Shown here piece by piece: positions 1 to 8,697 of a stretch of DNA of 26,130 bases (positions are counted from its first letter, which is position 1; each line of letters opens with the position of its first letter). Position numbers and translations under genes: made by a program. Location of the stretch: the NCBI GenBank assembly GCA_964642165.1, contig CAZXOC010000074.1:1-26130 (forward strand), given 5' to 3'. The stretch comes from CAYRVX01 sp964642165. GTDB lineage: Bacteria; Planctomycetota; Phycisphaerae; SM23-33. The notes below the pieces were generated by a model. The model saw nothing but the letters and a program-made list of their open reading frames with translations, was not told the origin of the DNA and did no database searches.

Positions 1-2
1 CT

Positions 3-482
3 TCCTGGGTGCCCGGCAGCGACGCGAGCTCGATGTTCGGCGGGACGTACGTGGTGGCCGACAGCCAGGAACCTATTGAAGGCGAGTTCGACGTGCCGGG
101 CGGCGGGAACATCGGCGCGGCGTACATCGCCGGCGTCGAGCACGACGTCGAGTGGGACGAGGGGGACCACGGCATCAAGGTGACGCTGTACGACCAGCTC
201 GCCGGGGACGTCGACCTCGACGGGAGTGTCGAATCCGGAGACTACCTCGCTCTGAAGCGCCACATCGCAAGCACGGCAGGCGCGGTCTGGGGCGACGGCG
301 ACTTCGACTTCGACGGCGACGTGGACCGGCTGGACTTCCTGGCACTCCGAGGCGCCTTTGGCGAGACGGTGGGCGGCCCCGCGGCCGCGCCGGCGCCGGA
401 GCCGACCGCCGTGCTGCTGCTGGGCCTCGGGGCGTCGGTGCTGCTGGGTCGGCGGCGACGTCAACTTCGACGGCGCCGTTGA
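3..482 (+). CDS. C-terminal part of a dockerin/PEP-CTERM surface protein (5' end outside window)
   Basis: The reading frame is already open at base 3, and the residues SWVPGSDASSMFGG match the paralogue at about 5012-5055, so the true start lies upstream of the window. It contains a dockerin-like pair of calcium loops (DVDLDGSVESGD and DFDFDGDVDRLD), followed by PAPEP, a hydrophobic stretch (TAVLLLGLGASVLLG) and an Arg-rich end. This is the PEP-CTERM sorting signature, which in other bacteria is recognised by an exosortase for delivery to the cell surface. The end is abnormal: after the GRRRR codons the frame runs through a few more residues to a TGA at 480-482 because a second dockerin/PEP-CTERM tail is joined here in another frame. 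The function of the passenger part cannot be read from this fragment. Confidence 0.85.
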   Translation, partial: SWVPGSDASSMFGGTYVVADSQEPIEGEFDVPGGGNIGAAYIAGVEHDVEWDEGDHGIKVTLYDQLAGDVDLDGSVESGDYLALKRHIASTAGAVWGDGDFDFDGDVDRLDFLALRGAFGETVGGPAAAPAPEPTAVLLLGLGASVLLGRRRRQLRRRR

Positions 483-621
483 CGACCTGGACTCCATCGC
501 GCTGAAGCGCGGCATGGGCGACTCCGTCCCCGCCGGCGGCGGCATGATCCCCGAGCCGGCCACGCCGGCCCTGCTGGTGCTGGGCGGCCTGGGGTTGGTC
601 TGCGGCCGGAAACGCAAGTAA
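451..621 (+). pseudogene. Orphan second dockerin/PEP-CTERM tail, out of frame with the gene before it
   Basis: In the frame starting at 451 the DNA reads GGDVNFDGAVDDLDSIALKR, then GMGDSVP, then IPEPATPALLVLGGLGLVCG and RKRK with a TAA at 619-621. This closely matches the end of the large paralogue (about 5302-5481), including the second calcium loop, the MGDSVP linker and the PEP-CTERM tail. No start codon or ribosome binding site of its own is visible, and the first half of its dockerin is missing. It therefore looks like the end of a third paralogue fused to the preceding gene by deletion or recombination. It would be expressed only by frameshifting, for which I see no specific signal. Confidence 0.75.
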
Positions 622-647
622 TACGCAACGCGTAAGGCGAAACCGAG

Positions 648-675
648 GGGCGGTTCCGGACCTTCGGGACCGTCC
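648..675 (+). other. Strong hairpin ahead of the large PEP-CTERM gene
   Basis: GGGCGGTTCCG (648-658) pairs with CGGGACCGTCC (665-675), giving an 11-bp stem with two G-U pairs and a 6-base loop. It lies 27 bases after the orphan tail stop and 73 bases before the ATG at 749. No T-run follows, so it is not a classic intrinsic terminator. It could be a terminator of another kind, a transcript-stabilising end, or a 5' leader structure. Confidence 0.45.
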
Positions 676-748
676 GGCTGTAGCAGGCACTGGCGCCAAG
701 TAGGGCCAGGTCGCGGCGCAGCGATGTCTCTAGAAGAAGGAGTCTTTC

Positions 749-3700
749 ATGAGCAACCTGAGACGCAGCGTGTATTTGGCGGCTGCGGCGGCATTGGCGC
801 TGGCGGTCTTGACGGGGTCGGCCCAGGCGGATCTCACGGGCCAACTCGGCCTTCTGGACGTGACGAAAGACTATGGCTCCGGGGCGGGCATCAATCCCAC
901 AACGGGAAACCCGTGGCTCCTCGGCGACGTGTACCAGTTGATCTATGTCACGAGTGCGCAGCGTGATTCGACAGCGACAGACATTTTCGATTACAACGCC
1001 TTCGTGCAGGCGGACGCCGACGCCGAGGGAATCGGCGCATCGGCCGGCGTGACGTGGTTCGCGCTGGGCTCGACGGCAACCGTCAACGCGAGGGATAACG
1101 CGGTCATCAAGGGGTCCCTCTTTAATATCTATGGCAGCAATTGCGTCGGAACAGACGCCGCCGATTTCTGGGACCTGCTGTTTCCGTCAAGCAATTCCAT
1201 ATTGACCCTTGCAGGCGAGCCCAAGAACACACATAGCGGTACCGTGCGCGGGGGGACGGCGCACGGAGGGTATCAGCTGGGGAATCCCACTGTTCGGTTG
1301 GCGTGGACCGGCTGGTCGAACTGGGCAGCCGCCTGGAGAGGTGAAGCGGCAACGGTACTGCGCGAGAGGGTGGCCATATCGGCACCCTTGAGAATCGCCG
1401 AGGAAGTGGCCTACTGGGACCTCAACGGTGCCGACCCCGGCGCGGGCGGCGCCACCCCGGTTGGCATTTGGGACGCGACAGGCACGTATTGGAACCCCTT
1501 GGCCGACGGCACCGGGGCCACCGAGGCCTGGCCGGCGGGCCACACGGCCGCGTTCGCCGCCGGTGGCGACGCCGCGGGGACCTACACGGTCACCGTGGAC
1601 GGCACGCAGGACATCAGCGGTTTGTCCTTCGAGGAAGGAACGGTCACCCTTGCACCCGGCACGGACGGCGTGCTCCGCATGACTTTCAGTNNNNNNNNNN
1701 NNNNNNNNNNNNNNNNNNNNNNNNNNNNNNNNNNNNNNNNNNNNNNNNNNNNNNNNNNNNNNNNNNNNNNNNNNNNNNNNNNNNNNNNNNAGGAACGGTC
1801 ACCCTTGCACCCGGCACGGACGGCGTGCTCCGCATGACTTTCAGTTCCACGCTCGACGTGGCCGCAGGCCTGACCGCGACGGTCCAGACCCCGATCGCCG
1901 AGGACACCACGGCCCGATCTCTGGTCAAGAGGGGCGAAGGCACGCTCGTGCTTTCCGGGGACAACACGTACACCGGGATGACCATCGTCGACGAAGGCGC
2001 CCTGGTCCTCTCCGGATCGCCCACGGGGCAAAGCAATACCACAGTCAACGGCAGCACGCTGAAGTTGGATTATTCCTCCAACGACACCGGCAAGATTCAC
2101 GACTCCGCCGTCCTGACCCTGGGCGGGGGCACGCTCGAACTGGCCGGCGGCTCCCACACCGAAGTCGTCGCCTCGACCACGATTGCCGTGGGCCTTTCCT
2201 CCGTGACCCGCAGTTCCGGCTCCGCCACGCTCGTCATGAACACCATGACCCCGGGACCCGGCATCGTCGATTTCGCCGCTCCCGACATCGCCACCACGGA
2301 CAACACCAACACCAACGGCATCCTCGGGCCCTGGGCCACCGTCGGCAATGGGGATTGGGCGCAGAATTCCACCGATGCGGACGACGGCCCCATCACCGCC
2401 TACACCGGATACACTGACATCGCCGCCACAGGCGACACGATTACGGACGGTTCCACTACGAACGTCCGGCTCAATAGCGCGGGCGCCGGCGGAAACCTCG
2501 CCTTGAGCGCGGACACCACCGCGGTCAACACCCTCCTCCAGAACACCACCACCGCCGCCACCGTCGAGACGGCCTCCAAGGCCCTGCAGGCCGGCGGCAT
2601 GATGATCGGCACCGGCCAGGAGGCCCTGACCATCGGCGCGGCCGCAGGCGACGGCACACTGACCGGCGCCTCCGCCGGCGGTGTCCTCTACCTCAACAAT
2701 ACCAACGCCGCAAAGACTCTTACCGTCAACGCCGTCATCGCGGACAACACCTCGCCTTCCGCGTTGGCAGCGGCCGGCAACGTGCTTCTCCAAGGCGTCA
2801 ACACCTACACCGGCGCGACGTACGTCAACGCCGGCACGCTCGAGATCGGCGGCGCCGGCCAATTGGCCGGCGGCACCTATTCCGCCAACATCGCCATCGC
2901 CCGCGGCGCCACTTTCAAGTACAACAGCAGCGCCGACCAGATGCTCAGCGGCAGCATCAGCGGGTCGGGCGGCCTCCTGAAGGACGCGGCGGGAGCCCTG
3001 ACTCTCTCCGGCGCGAACACCTACACCGGCGCGACGACGATTTCCGGCGGCGCTCTGCGAATCGGCGACGGAGGCGGGACAGGCTCTCTTTCCACCAGCA
3101 GCGCAATTACCAACAACGCCACCCTCGTTTTCAACAAGAGCAACGTGATAACGCAAGGCCTCGACTTCGCCTACGGCATCTCCGGTTCGGGCGACGTCAC
3201 CCAGGCCGGCGCCGGCACCCTTGTCCTCTCCGGCGCCAATGCCTACACCGGCATGACGACCGTCAGCGCCGGTACCTTGGTGCCCAGCGCCACGTCCTCC
3301 CTGCCGGGCTATGATTCCGCCGGCAAGGTGGTCTTCGACGGCGGCACGGTGCGGCTCCCGGTCGGCGGCAGCGGCTGGACCACCGCGGACGTGGACACCC
3401 TCCTGGCCAACGCCACCAGGAACAGCGGTGCCTTGGGCATCGACACCTCCAATGGCGACCTGACCCAGTGGGCCGCTTTCACGCCCGCCAACTTGGGCAC
3501 GCTGAGCCTGATCAAAGTCGGCGAAAACACCCTCACCCTGGATCAGGCCAACACCCACACCGGCACGACCACGGTCAACGCCGGCACGTTGATCGTCGAC
3601 GGCTCGATCAACGATAGCGACGTCACGGTGAACGCCGGGGCGACTTTCGGCGGCAGTGGCAGCGTCAAGTCCCTGACCATGAACGCCAACACGATCTACC

Positions 3701-5481
3701 AGTGGGGCATGCGTTGGGGGGCCTTCGACATGATCGCCGTCAACGGCGACCTGGATCTGGCCGGTGCCTGGACGCTGAAACTCCTCGACGAAGGCGGATA
3801 CGTCGCCAACGACACCGACAAGCTGGATCTGTTCAGCTATACCGGTGCTCTTACCAACTCGTTGGGCACGGTCAGCTACGACGACACCGATCTCACCGAC
3901 GACATCGGCGAGACCTGGAACATCGGCGACCTCGCCGTGAATTTTGAAGCAAACCGCGATGGAAGCGGCATCAACTACGTCTACCTGACCGGCCTGTCCG
4001 GCGGGGGCCTGCCGTTCTACGGCACGCTCAAGTGGGCCGCCGGCGCCGACGGCGTGTGGGGCGAGGACGACACCGACAACTGGGAGCTCGACGGCCCCTG
4101 GATCGGCCTCCCGGGCGCCGAGCCGAACTTCCCCGACGATCCGATGGTCGTCGCCGTGGTCGACACCCCCTACAGCGTCACCGTCCAGGACGCGAACCGC
4201 CAGGCCTTCTCGCTGACCGTCTCCAACGACGGAACCGTCGCCGTCGCCGCCGGTCGGACGCTGGCGATCACCACCGACGTCGTGGTCCAGGACGGCGGGA
4301 CGCTGGACGTCGACGGCACGCTCACCGCGGACAGCACGGCCGTCTCCGGCGGGGCGCTGAACGTCAACGCCGGCGCGACAGCGAGCCTGGGGAGGCTGAC
4401 CGTCTCCGACGGCAGCGTCAACGTCGCCGAGGACGTCCAGGCCGAGAACGTCGCCTTCACCGGCGGGACCCTCGACACGGGCGACAAGGCGATCGTCCTC
4501 AGCGGCACGCTCCAGGCCGCGGGCGTCGTCGTCACGTCCGACGCGGCATCGTTCCAGGCGATCGGCTCGGGGCAGGCCGGCGAGATCACCGTCGGCATGA
4601 CCGAGGACGGCAGCACGACAATGGTGACCCCATCGGCCGGGCCGGGCGGGACACTGAACGCGCCGGACGTGAGCTTCCAGAGCTCCACGGGGCTGGCCGT
4701 GCTCCACTTCGATGCCGACGCGGCGGTGGTGGGCGACCTCTCCTTCGCGGCCGACGGCGGGATCTACTTGTCGGGCGCGCCGGACGTGAGTGTCCGCAAC
4801 CTGGCCGGGACGGGCCTGCTGGTGGGCAGCCCGTCGGTCCGCGGGGCGGTGCAGCCGGGGGCGGTACCGGGCTTGATGCAGGTGTTCGGCTCGGTGACGC
4901 TCGAGCCGGGCGCGGCGTTACAGCCGCAGGTCCAGGGCCCGGACTCGCTGGGCATGCTGTACGTGGACGAGGTCCTGGACCTGGACGCCGCGAACGACGC
5001 CCTGGCGCCGTCGTGGCTCCCCGGCAGCGACGCGAGCTCGATGTTCGGCGGGGAGTACGTGGTGGTGGACGCCTTCGAGAAGACGGTCGGCGAGTTCGAC
5101 ATCCGCGGCGGCGGGAACATCGGCAGCGCCTACATTGCGAACGTCGCCTACAACGTGGATATCGAGGGCAGCGACGGCAAGGGCGTCAAGGTGACGCTGC
5201 ACGACCAGCTCGCCGGGGACGTCGACCTCGACGGCGAGGTGGCCCGGGGCGACTTGCTGGCCCTGCGGAGCGCCTTCGGCTCGACCGACGCCGACTGGCT
5301 CGGCGGCGACCTCACCTTCGACGGCGACGTGAACTACCTCGACTATATCGCGCTGAAGCGCAGCATGGGCGACTCCGTCCCCGGCGGCGCGGGCGCCGTT
5401 CCCGAGCCGGCTACGCTGGCCCTGCTGGCGCTGGGGGCTCTGGGCGCCCTCACCCGTCGACGACGCCGAACCGCGAAGTAA
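749..5481 (+). CDS. Large exported protein with autotransporter-associated beta-strand repeats, dockerin-like module and PEP-CTERM tail (interrupted by an assembly gap)
   Basis: The ATG at 749 has a good ribosome site (AAGGAG, 737-742, 6-base spacer). A signal peptide follows, with likely cleavage after AQA at residue 27. Once the duplicated flanks of the N gap are merged, the frame is continuous for 1525 residues. The N-terminal ~170 residues after the signal are not a family I can name. Five repeats of the passenger-associated (PATR, TIGR02601) type, with core NTYTG or a variant, lie near residues 354, 633, 705, 779 and 883. A further beta-rich region starts near 1040. A dockerin-like pair of calcium loops lies at about 1439 and 1469 (DVDLDGEVARGD, DLTFDGDVNYLD), and PEP-CTERM at 1500 (VPEPATLALLALGALGALT, then an Arg cluster). 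There is no outer-membrane beta-barrel, so export probably depends on Sec and exosortase sorting. A role as adhesin or surface layer is inferred. Confidence 0.85.
1636..1690 (+). repeat. Left copy of the 55-base duplication flanking the N gap
   Basis: These 55 bases are identical to 1791-1845 on the other side of the run of Ns. Collapsing both copies and the Ns removes 155 bases and joins the two reading frames exactly. The pattern fits unmerged contig ends sharing one k-mer of 55, so this is probably an assembly artefact and not a biological repeat. Confidence 0.9.
1691..1790. other. Assembly gap (100 Ns)
   Basis: One hundred undetermined bases split the large PEP-CTERM gene. Because the flanks are identical over 55 bases, the true distance is probably negative (an overlap) and no sequence may be missing. 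Confidence 0.98.
1791..1845 (+). repeat. Right copy of the 55-base duplication flanking the N gap
   Basis: Identical to 1636-1690. It encodes the same residues (GTVTLAPGTDGVLRMTFS) in the frame that continues to the stop at 5481. Confidence 0.9.
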
Positions 5482-5525
5482 CCTCACCAGCAAACGCCAA
5501 TGGCGTGAGTCGGTCGGCTCGCCGG

Positions 5526-7889
5526 CTACTTGGCCTGCACGGTGACGACCGCGGCGGACAGGGCGGGAAGCTCGAAGCGGACGGCGCCGCCCTCGATGCG
5601 GGTCCGGCCGGGCTTCGGCGCGACCGTGCGAGGCGCGTCCAGCGTGTTGCGGGACCGCAGCGATCCCGGCGCGATGAACGTCAGCCTGGCCTTGTCGGGC
5701 CTGACGCCGCCGGCGAGCTTCAGTGTCACGGCCGTCGGCCGGTCGGTCGGGTTGACCGCCTTGACGATCACCGTCTTGCCGTCGGCGGATTTCGTGGCGA
5801 CGACGTTCAGCGGGCCGCTCTGGCCGTCGATCGCGACGCGGTGCGGCGCGTAGTGGTCCCGCCAGAGCTTCATCACGACGTAGTTCGGGGCGGGGAACCA
5901 CCGGCGGTGGTCGAAGTTGATGAAGGCGTTGTCCCACGCGCGGGCCGAGGCGTGGCGCAGGAACAGCGCCGGGCCGCCGATCTCGAAGAACTCGCCGCAG
6001 CGCTCGAAGACGTTGAGGATCCCGCCGCAGTACAGCCCGGTCCGCCAGTCCGTCGACTGGGCATTCCACTCCGAGCAGTAGACCTTGATCTTCGGGTTGG
6101 CCCCGGCGTCGATGATCCCCTTCAGCTCACGATAGAACGCCTCGTCCCTGGGCGGGCCGCTGGCGTAGTTGTCCGGCCCTTCGTAATGGTGGGTCGAGAT
6201 GTAATCGAAGTTCTTGCCGGCGCGTCCGATGACCGTGCGGTTCCACCCCTGGTTGTACCCCCCGCTGCCGCAGGCGAGCAGCTTGATCGACGGGTCCTTC
6301 TTGCGCATCGCGGGCCCGAAGCGGTTGACCGCGGCGGCGTATCCCTCCGCGCCCATGTGCCACGTCTCGTTGTCGATCTCCCAGTACGCCACGCCGTAGG
6401 GCTCGCGGTGGCCGTTGGCGGCGCGGACCCTGCCCCACGTCGAGTCGGGCGGGCCGTTGCAGTACTCGATCCAGTCGAGCACGTCCTGAAGGTAATCGTG
6501 GCTCGCCGCATCGCCGTTCCAGTTGGGCGAGCCGATGTTGACCACGATCAGCGGCTCGGCGCCGACGCGCCGGCACATCGCGACGAACTCATCCGTGCCG
6601 AAGGAGTACACGTCGAGGTCGTTCCAGATCTCCCGGGGATGCGGCAGGCGCTTGTGCTGCGGGCCGATGCCCTGCTTCCACTGGTACGACGACGCGAAGC
6701 AGCCGCCGGGCCAGCGGATAATCGGCGGCCGCAGACCCGCGATCGCCTTCAGCAGGTCCGGGCGGAAGCCCCCCGCCGCCCGCCACGAGGCCGGCATCAG
6801 GCTCACCTGGTCGACGCACACCTCACCCGTGCCCTTGACGGCCAACTCGATCGCGCCGTCGGGCGCGTCGGCGGACGGCCGCAGACGCAGCGGCATCTCG
6901 GCCCATTTCGCCTTCGGCGCGGGCAGGGACTGCTCGGCCAGCGTCCTCTTCCCGTCGGTCAGCCGCACGGCCAGGCCGCCGGCCAGCTTGCCTCGGGCCC
7001 ATAGTGAGCCGACGTACTCCTCGCCCTTGCGCAGGTAGAGGCGGCCCTGCCGAAGCCCCCCCTCGCCGCCTTTGACGACCACCCGCTGGCACAGGGCGCT
7101 GTTCAACGGGTCGTTCCTCTCGACGAGCACCCGGCCCTTGCCGAACGCCTCCCAATGCAGGGCGGGCTGCGGGCGCTCGATCTGGCGCGGCAGACCCTCG
7201 TGCAGCGTCTTGCCGTCCAGCGACGTGACCTTCAGGTTGCGGAACTTCGCTTTCGTCGCCCACGTGCCGACGCCCACGCAGCCGCTGCGGTGGCCCTTGG
7301 GGTCCTCGAAGTCGATCAGCCCCTTGCCGTCCAGCGAGACGCGGAATCGCGTGGCCTCGCAGCGGACCTGGATGCGATACCATCGCCCGGCCTCGATCCT
7401 GCCCCGGACGCTCGGGCCCACGGCGCGCCATCGGTCCTCGCCGGACCGGCCGCGCTCCAACTGGTGCCGCTGATTGCCCCACCCGCCGAGGTTGGCCCAG
7501 TAGAAGTCCTTCTCGCCGCGGACGCGGAAGAGCACGAGGAAGCCCTCGCGCCCGCCCGTCTTCCTTGCCTCGAGGGTGAGCACGTAGTCCCGCCAGGCCG
7601 GGTCGCCGAAGACCAGCCGCTGGTTGGTGGCCAGGGCGTCCTGCACGACGCAATCGCCCTGGATGCTCCACCGCCCGGCGGGGTTCTGCTCGAAGCTGCG
7701 GTTCCAGATCAGCTCGCCCCACAGGCCGCCGTTGCACGAGTGATAGATGTGCTCCAGGAAGTGCCCGTAGATCTTCTCGTCGATCCGGTGCAGGACCTTG
7801 CCCGGGTCCACCGTCAGCGTGACCGCCTGGGCCGCCGCGCCGACCGCCGCCGCGGCAATCACCGTCGCCGCCGTCATCTTCATCCACAT
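5526..7889 (-). CDS. Exported GH51 alpha-L-arabinofuranosidase with an inserted lectin-like domain
   Basis: This enzyme should release terminal arabinofuranose from arabinans or arabinoxylans. The chosen ATG (7889) is preceded by GGAGGT at 7896-7901 with a 6-base spacer and begins a 22-residue signal peptide (cleavage after AQA); longer starts lack this. The protein is 787 residues. GH51 hallmarks are the N-terminal IYGHFLEHIYHSCNGGLWGE, RWPGGCFASSYQWKQGIGP, the acid/base Glu508 in IDNETW and the nucleophile Glu607 in VYCSEWN, then a C-terminal beta domain. Residues about 72-223 are an insert resembling a concanavalin-type (DUF1080-like) domain placed right after NRSFEQNP; it probably binds sugar. 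The gene is convergent with the PEP-CTERM gene, with 44 bases between the stops. Family assignment is firm; the exact substrate is inferred. Confidence 0.92.
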   Translation of the reverse strand: MWMKMTAATVIAAAAVGAAAQAVTLTVDPGKVLHRIDEKIYGHFLEHIYHSCNGGLWGELIWNRSFEQNPAGRWSIQGDCVVQDALATNQRLVFGDPAWRDYVLTLEARKTGGREGFLVLFRVRGEKDFYWANLGGWGNQRHQLERGRSGEDRWRAVGPSVRGRIEAGRWYRIQVRCEATRFRVSLDGKGLIDFEDPKGHRSGCVGVGTWATKAKFRNLKVTSLDGKTLHEGLPRQIERPQPALHWEAFGKGRVLVERNDPLNSALCQRVVVKGGEGGLRQGRLYLRKGEEYVGSLWARGKLAGGLAVRLTDGKRTLAEQSLPAPKAKWAEMPLRLRPSADAPDGAIELAVKGTGEVCVDQVSLMPASWRAAGGFRPDLLKAIAGLRPPIIRWPGGCFASSYQWKQGIGPQHKRLPHPREIWNDLDVYSFGTDEFVAMCRRVGAEPLIVVNIGSPNWNGDAASHDYLQDVLDWIEYCNGPPDSTWGRVRAANGHREPYGVAYWEIDNETWHMGAEGYAAAVNRFGPAMRKKDPSIKLLACGSGGYNQGWNRTVIGRAGKNFDYISTHHYEGPDNYASGPPRDEAFYRELKGIIDAGANPKIKVYCSEWNAQSTDWRTGLYCGGILNVFERCGEFFEIGGPALFLRHASARAWDNAFINFDHRRWFPAPNYVVMKLWRDHYAPHRVAIDGQSGPLNVVATKSADGKTVIVKAVNPTDRPTAVTLKLAGGVRPDKARLTFIAPGSLRSRNTLDAPRTVAPKPGRTRIEGGAVRFELPALSAAVVTVQAK

Positions 7890-7895
7890 GCGCTG

Positions 7896-7901
7896 ACCTC
7901 C
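7896..7901 (-). promoter_or_regulatory. Shine-Dalgarno GGAGGT that fixes the GH51 start
   Basis: A full GGAGGT 6 bases before the ATG at 7889 selects this start over the in-frame upstream alternative at 8021, which would add 44 residues without signal-peptide character. Confidence 0.8.
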
Positions 7902-8266
7902 CGAGGGCTGGGGCGCCGACCGCCCATGGCCGGCCTCGCTGCCACCATGGTACACCGGCCCGGCAATCAAGCAATGGGGGGCACAAGAGGTGGAGCGCCT
8001 CTGTTCGCGCACCCGGGGCACGGCTTCCGCACGGCCCCGCCGGCCGAACGTCTGCCCTCGCAGGTTCCTGACCCCTACCGCCTTGCGGCCCCTGCGACAG
8101 CGCTTGCCCCCCTTCCCCCCGCCACGAGAGATACAGCCACGTCGGCGACACGCCGATCCACGGCGCGACGCGGAAGCCGCCGGGCGAGGCCTACCCAGAG
8201 ACCGACCAGGCGGCCTGGCTTCCGCTGTGGCAGCGACGCTGCCTCACCGTGGCATCCCGTCACCCG
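7902..8266. other. Intergenic region without a recognised gene
   Basis: This 365-base stretch separates the GH51 gene from the poly-Asp PepSY-like gene. I saw no clear promoter, RNA or conserved ORF. A + strand frame around 8123-8260 is open and reads YSHVGDTPIHGATRKPPGEA onward, but it has no start and runs into the antisense of the poly-Asp repeat. I do not recognise it. Confidence 0.5.
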
Positions 8267-8611
8267 TCAGTCATCGTCATCGTCATCGTCATCGTCGTCG
8301 TCATCGTCGTCGTCGTCGTCCTCGATCTCCTTCTTGAGGAGCTTGCCGTTCGGGGCGACCTTGATCTCGACTTCCTTGCCGCCGGTCTCCCATTCGGCCT
8401 CGTAGTAGACGACCTTCCCGTCGACGCTGACTTCCTCGATCTCCTCGATCTTGTTGTCGCCGGCTTCCTTGAGGATGGTCTCCCTCACCGCCGCCGGGAC
8501 CTGCTCGAGCGTGACGTCCTTCTCCTTCTCCCGTCCCGCCCAGGCCGGGACCACGACGGCCACGCACACGAAGGCCACTAGCGCGGCGAGGATCCAGGGC
8601 ACTCGTCTCAT
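8267..8611 (-). CDS. Small exported PepSY-like protein with a C-terminal run of 17 aspartates
   Basis: A 114-residue protein. The ATG at 8611 follows AAGGAG (8619-8624) with a 7-base spacer and starts a signal peptide (hydrophobic ILAALVAFVCVAVVVPAWAG, cleavage near AWA). The mature part (VPAAVRETILKEAGDNKIEE, then VDGKVVYYEAEW and VEIKVAPNGKLL) has the spacing of PepSY-like domains (PF11396 type), which are periplasmic or exported and often regulatory or inhibitory. The end is EIE followed by 17 Asp encoded by mixed GAC and GAT codons, then TGA. The acidic tail could bind calcium or other cations; that is inference. The gene stands alone between two glycosidase genes on the same strand. Confidence 0.8.
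   Translation of the reverse strand: MRRVPWILAALVAFVCVAVVVPAWAGREKEKDVTLEQVPAAVRETILKEAGDNKIEEIEEVSVDGKVVYYEAEWETGGKEVEIKVAPNGKLLKKEIEDDDDDDDDDDDDDDDDD
8270..8320 (-). repeat. GAC/GAT trinucleotide repeat (17 codons)
   Basis: An in-frame microsatellite coding only for Asp. Because the unit is three bases, slippage would change tail length without breaking the frame. The opposite strand gives spurious poly-Ser and Val/Ile-rich ORFs that should not be annotated. Confidence 0.9.
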
Positions 8612-8697
8612 TGCCGATCTCCTTCGAGCATGATCTGTCGGCGCCTCCGGCCGCCCCGGAGGCCGCCCAGCGAACTCGCCCTGACTGTATCGACCAG

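Noticed and set aside
622..748. Possible cyclic-di-GMP riboswitch upstream of the PEP-CTERM gene
   Set aside because: Some short pieces (GGCGAAACC, GCTGTAGC) look similar, but their order and spacing do not follow the GEMM consensus. Only the simple hairpin is supported.
1582..4707. A 1041-codon open frame on the - strand opposite the large PEP-CTERM gene
   Set aside because: It crosses the N gap and is low-complexity Val/Gly/Asp sequence; it is the antisense shadow of a GC-rich repeat gene.
5483..5509. Terminator between the convergent PEP-CTERM and GH51 genes (ACGCC-AAT-GGCGT and CTCAC/GTGAG)
   Set aside because: Only short 5-bp stems and no T-run; too weak to annotate.
8123..8260. Open + frame reading YSHVGDTPIHG and onward
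   Set aside because: No start, no ribosome site and no family recognised; it may be a relic, but I cannot support it.
8249..8581. ORFs with poly-Ser or Val/Ile runs on the + strand
   Set aside because: They are the antisense of the GAC/GAT aspartate repeat of the PepSY-like gene.
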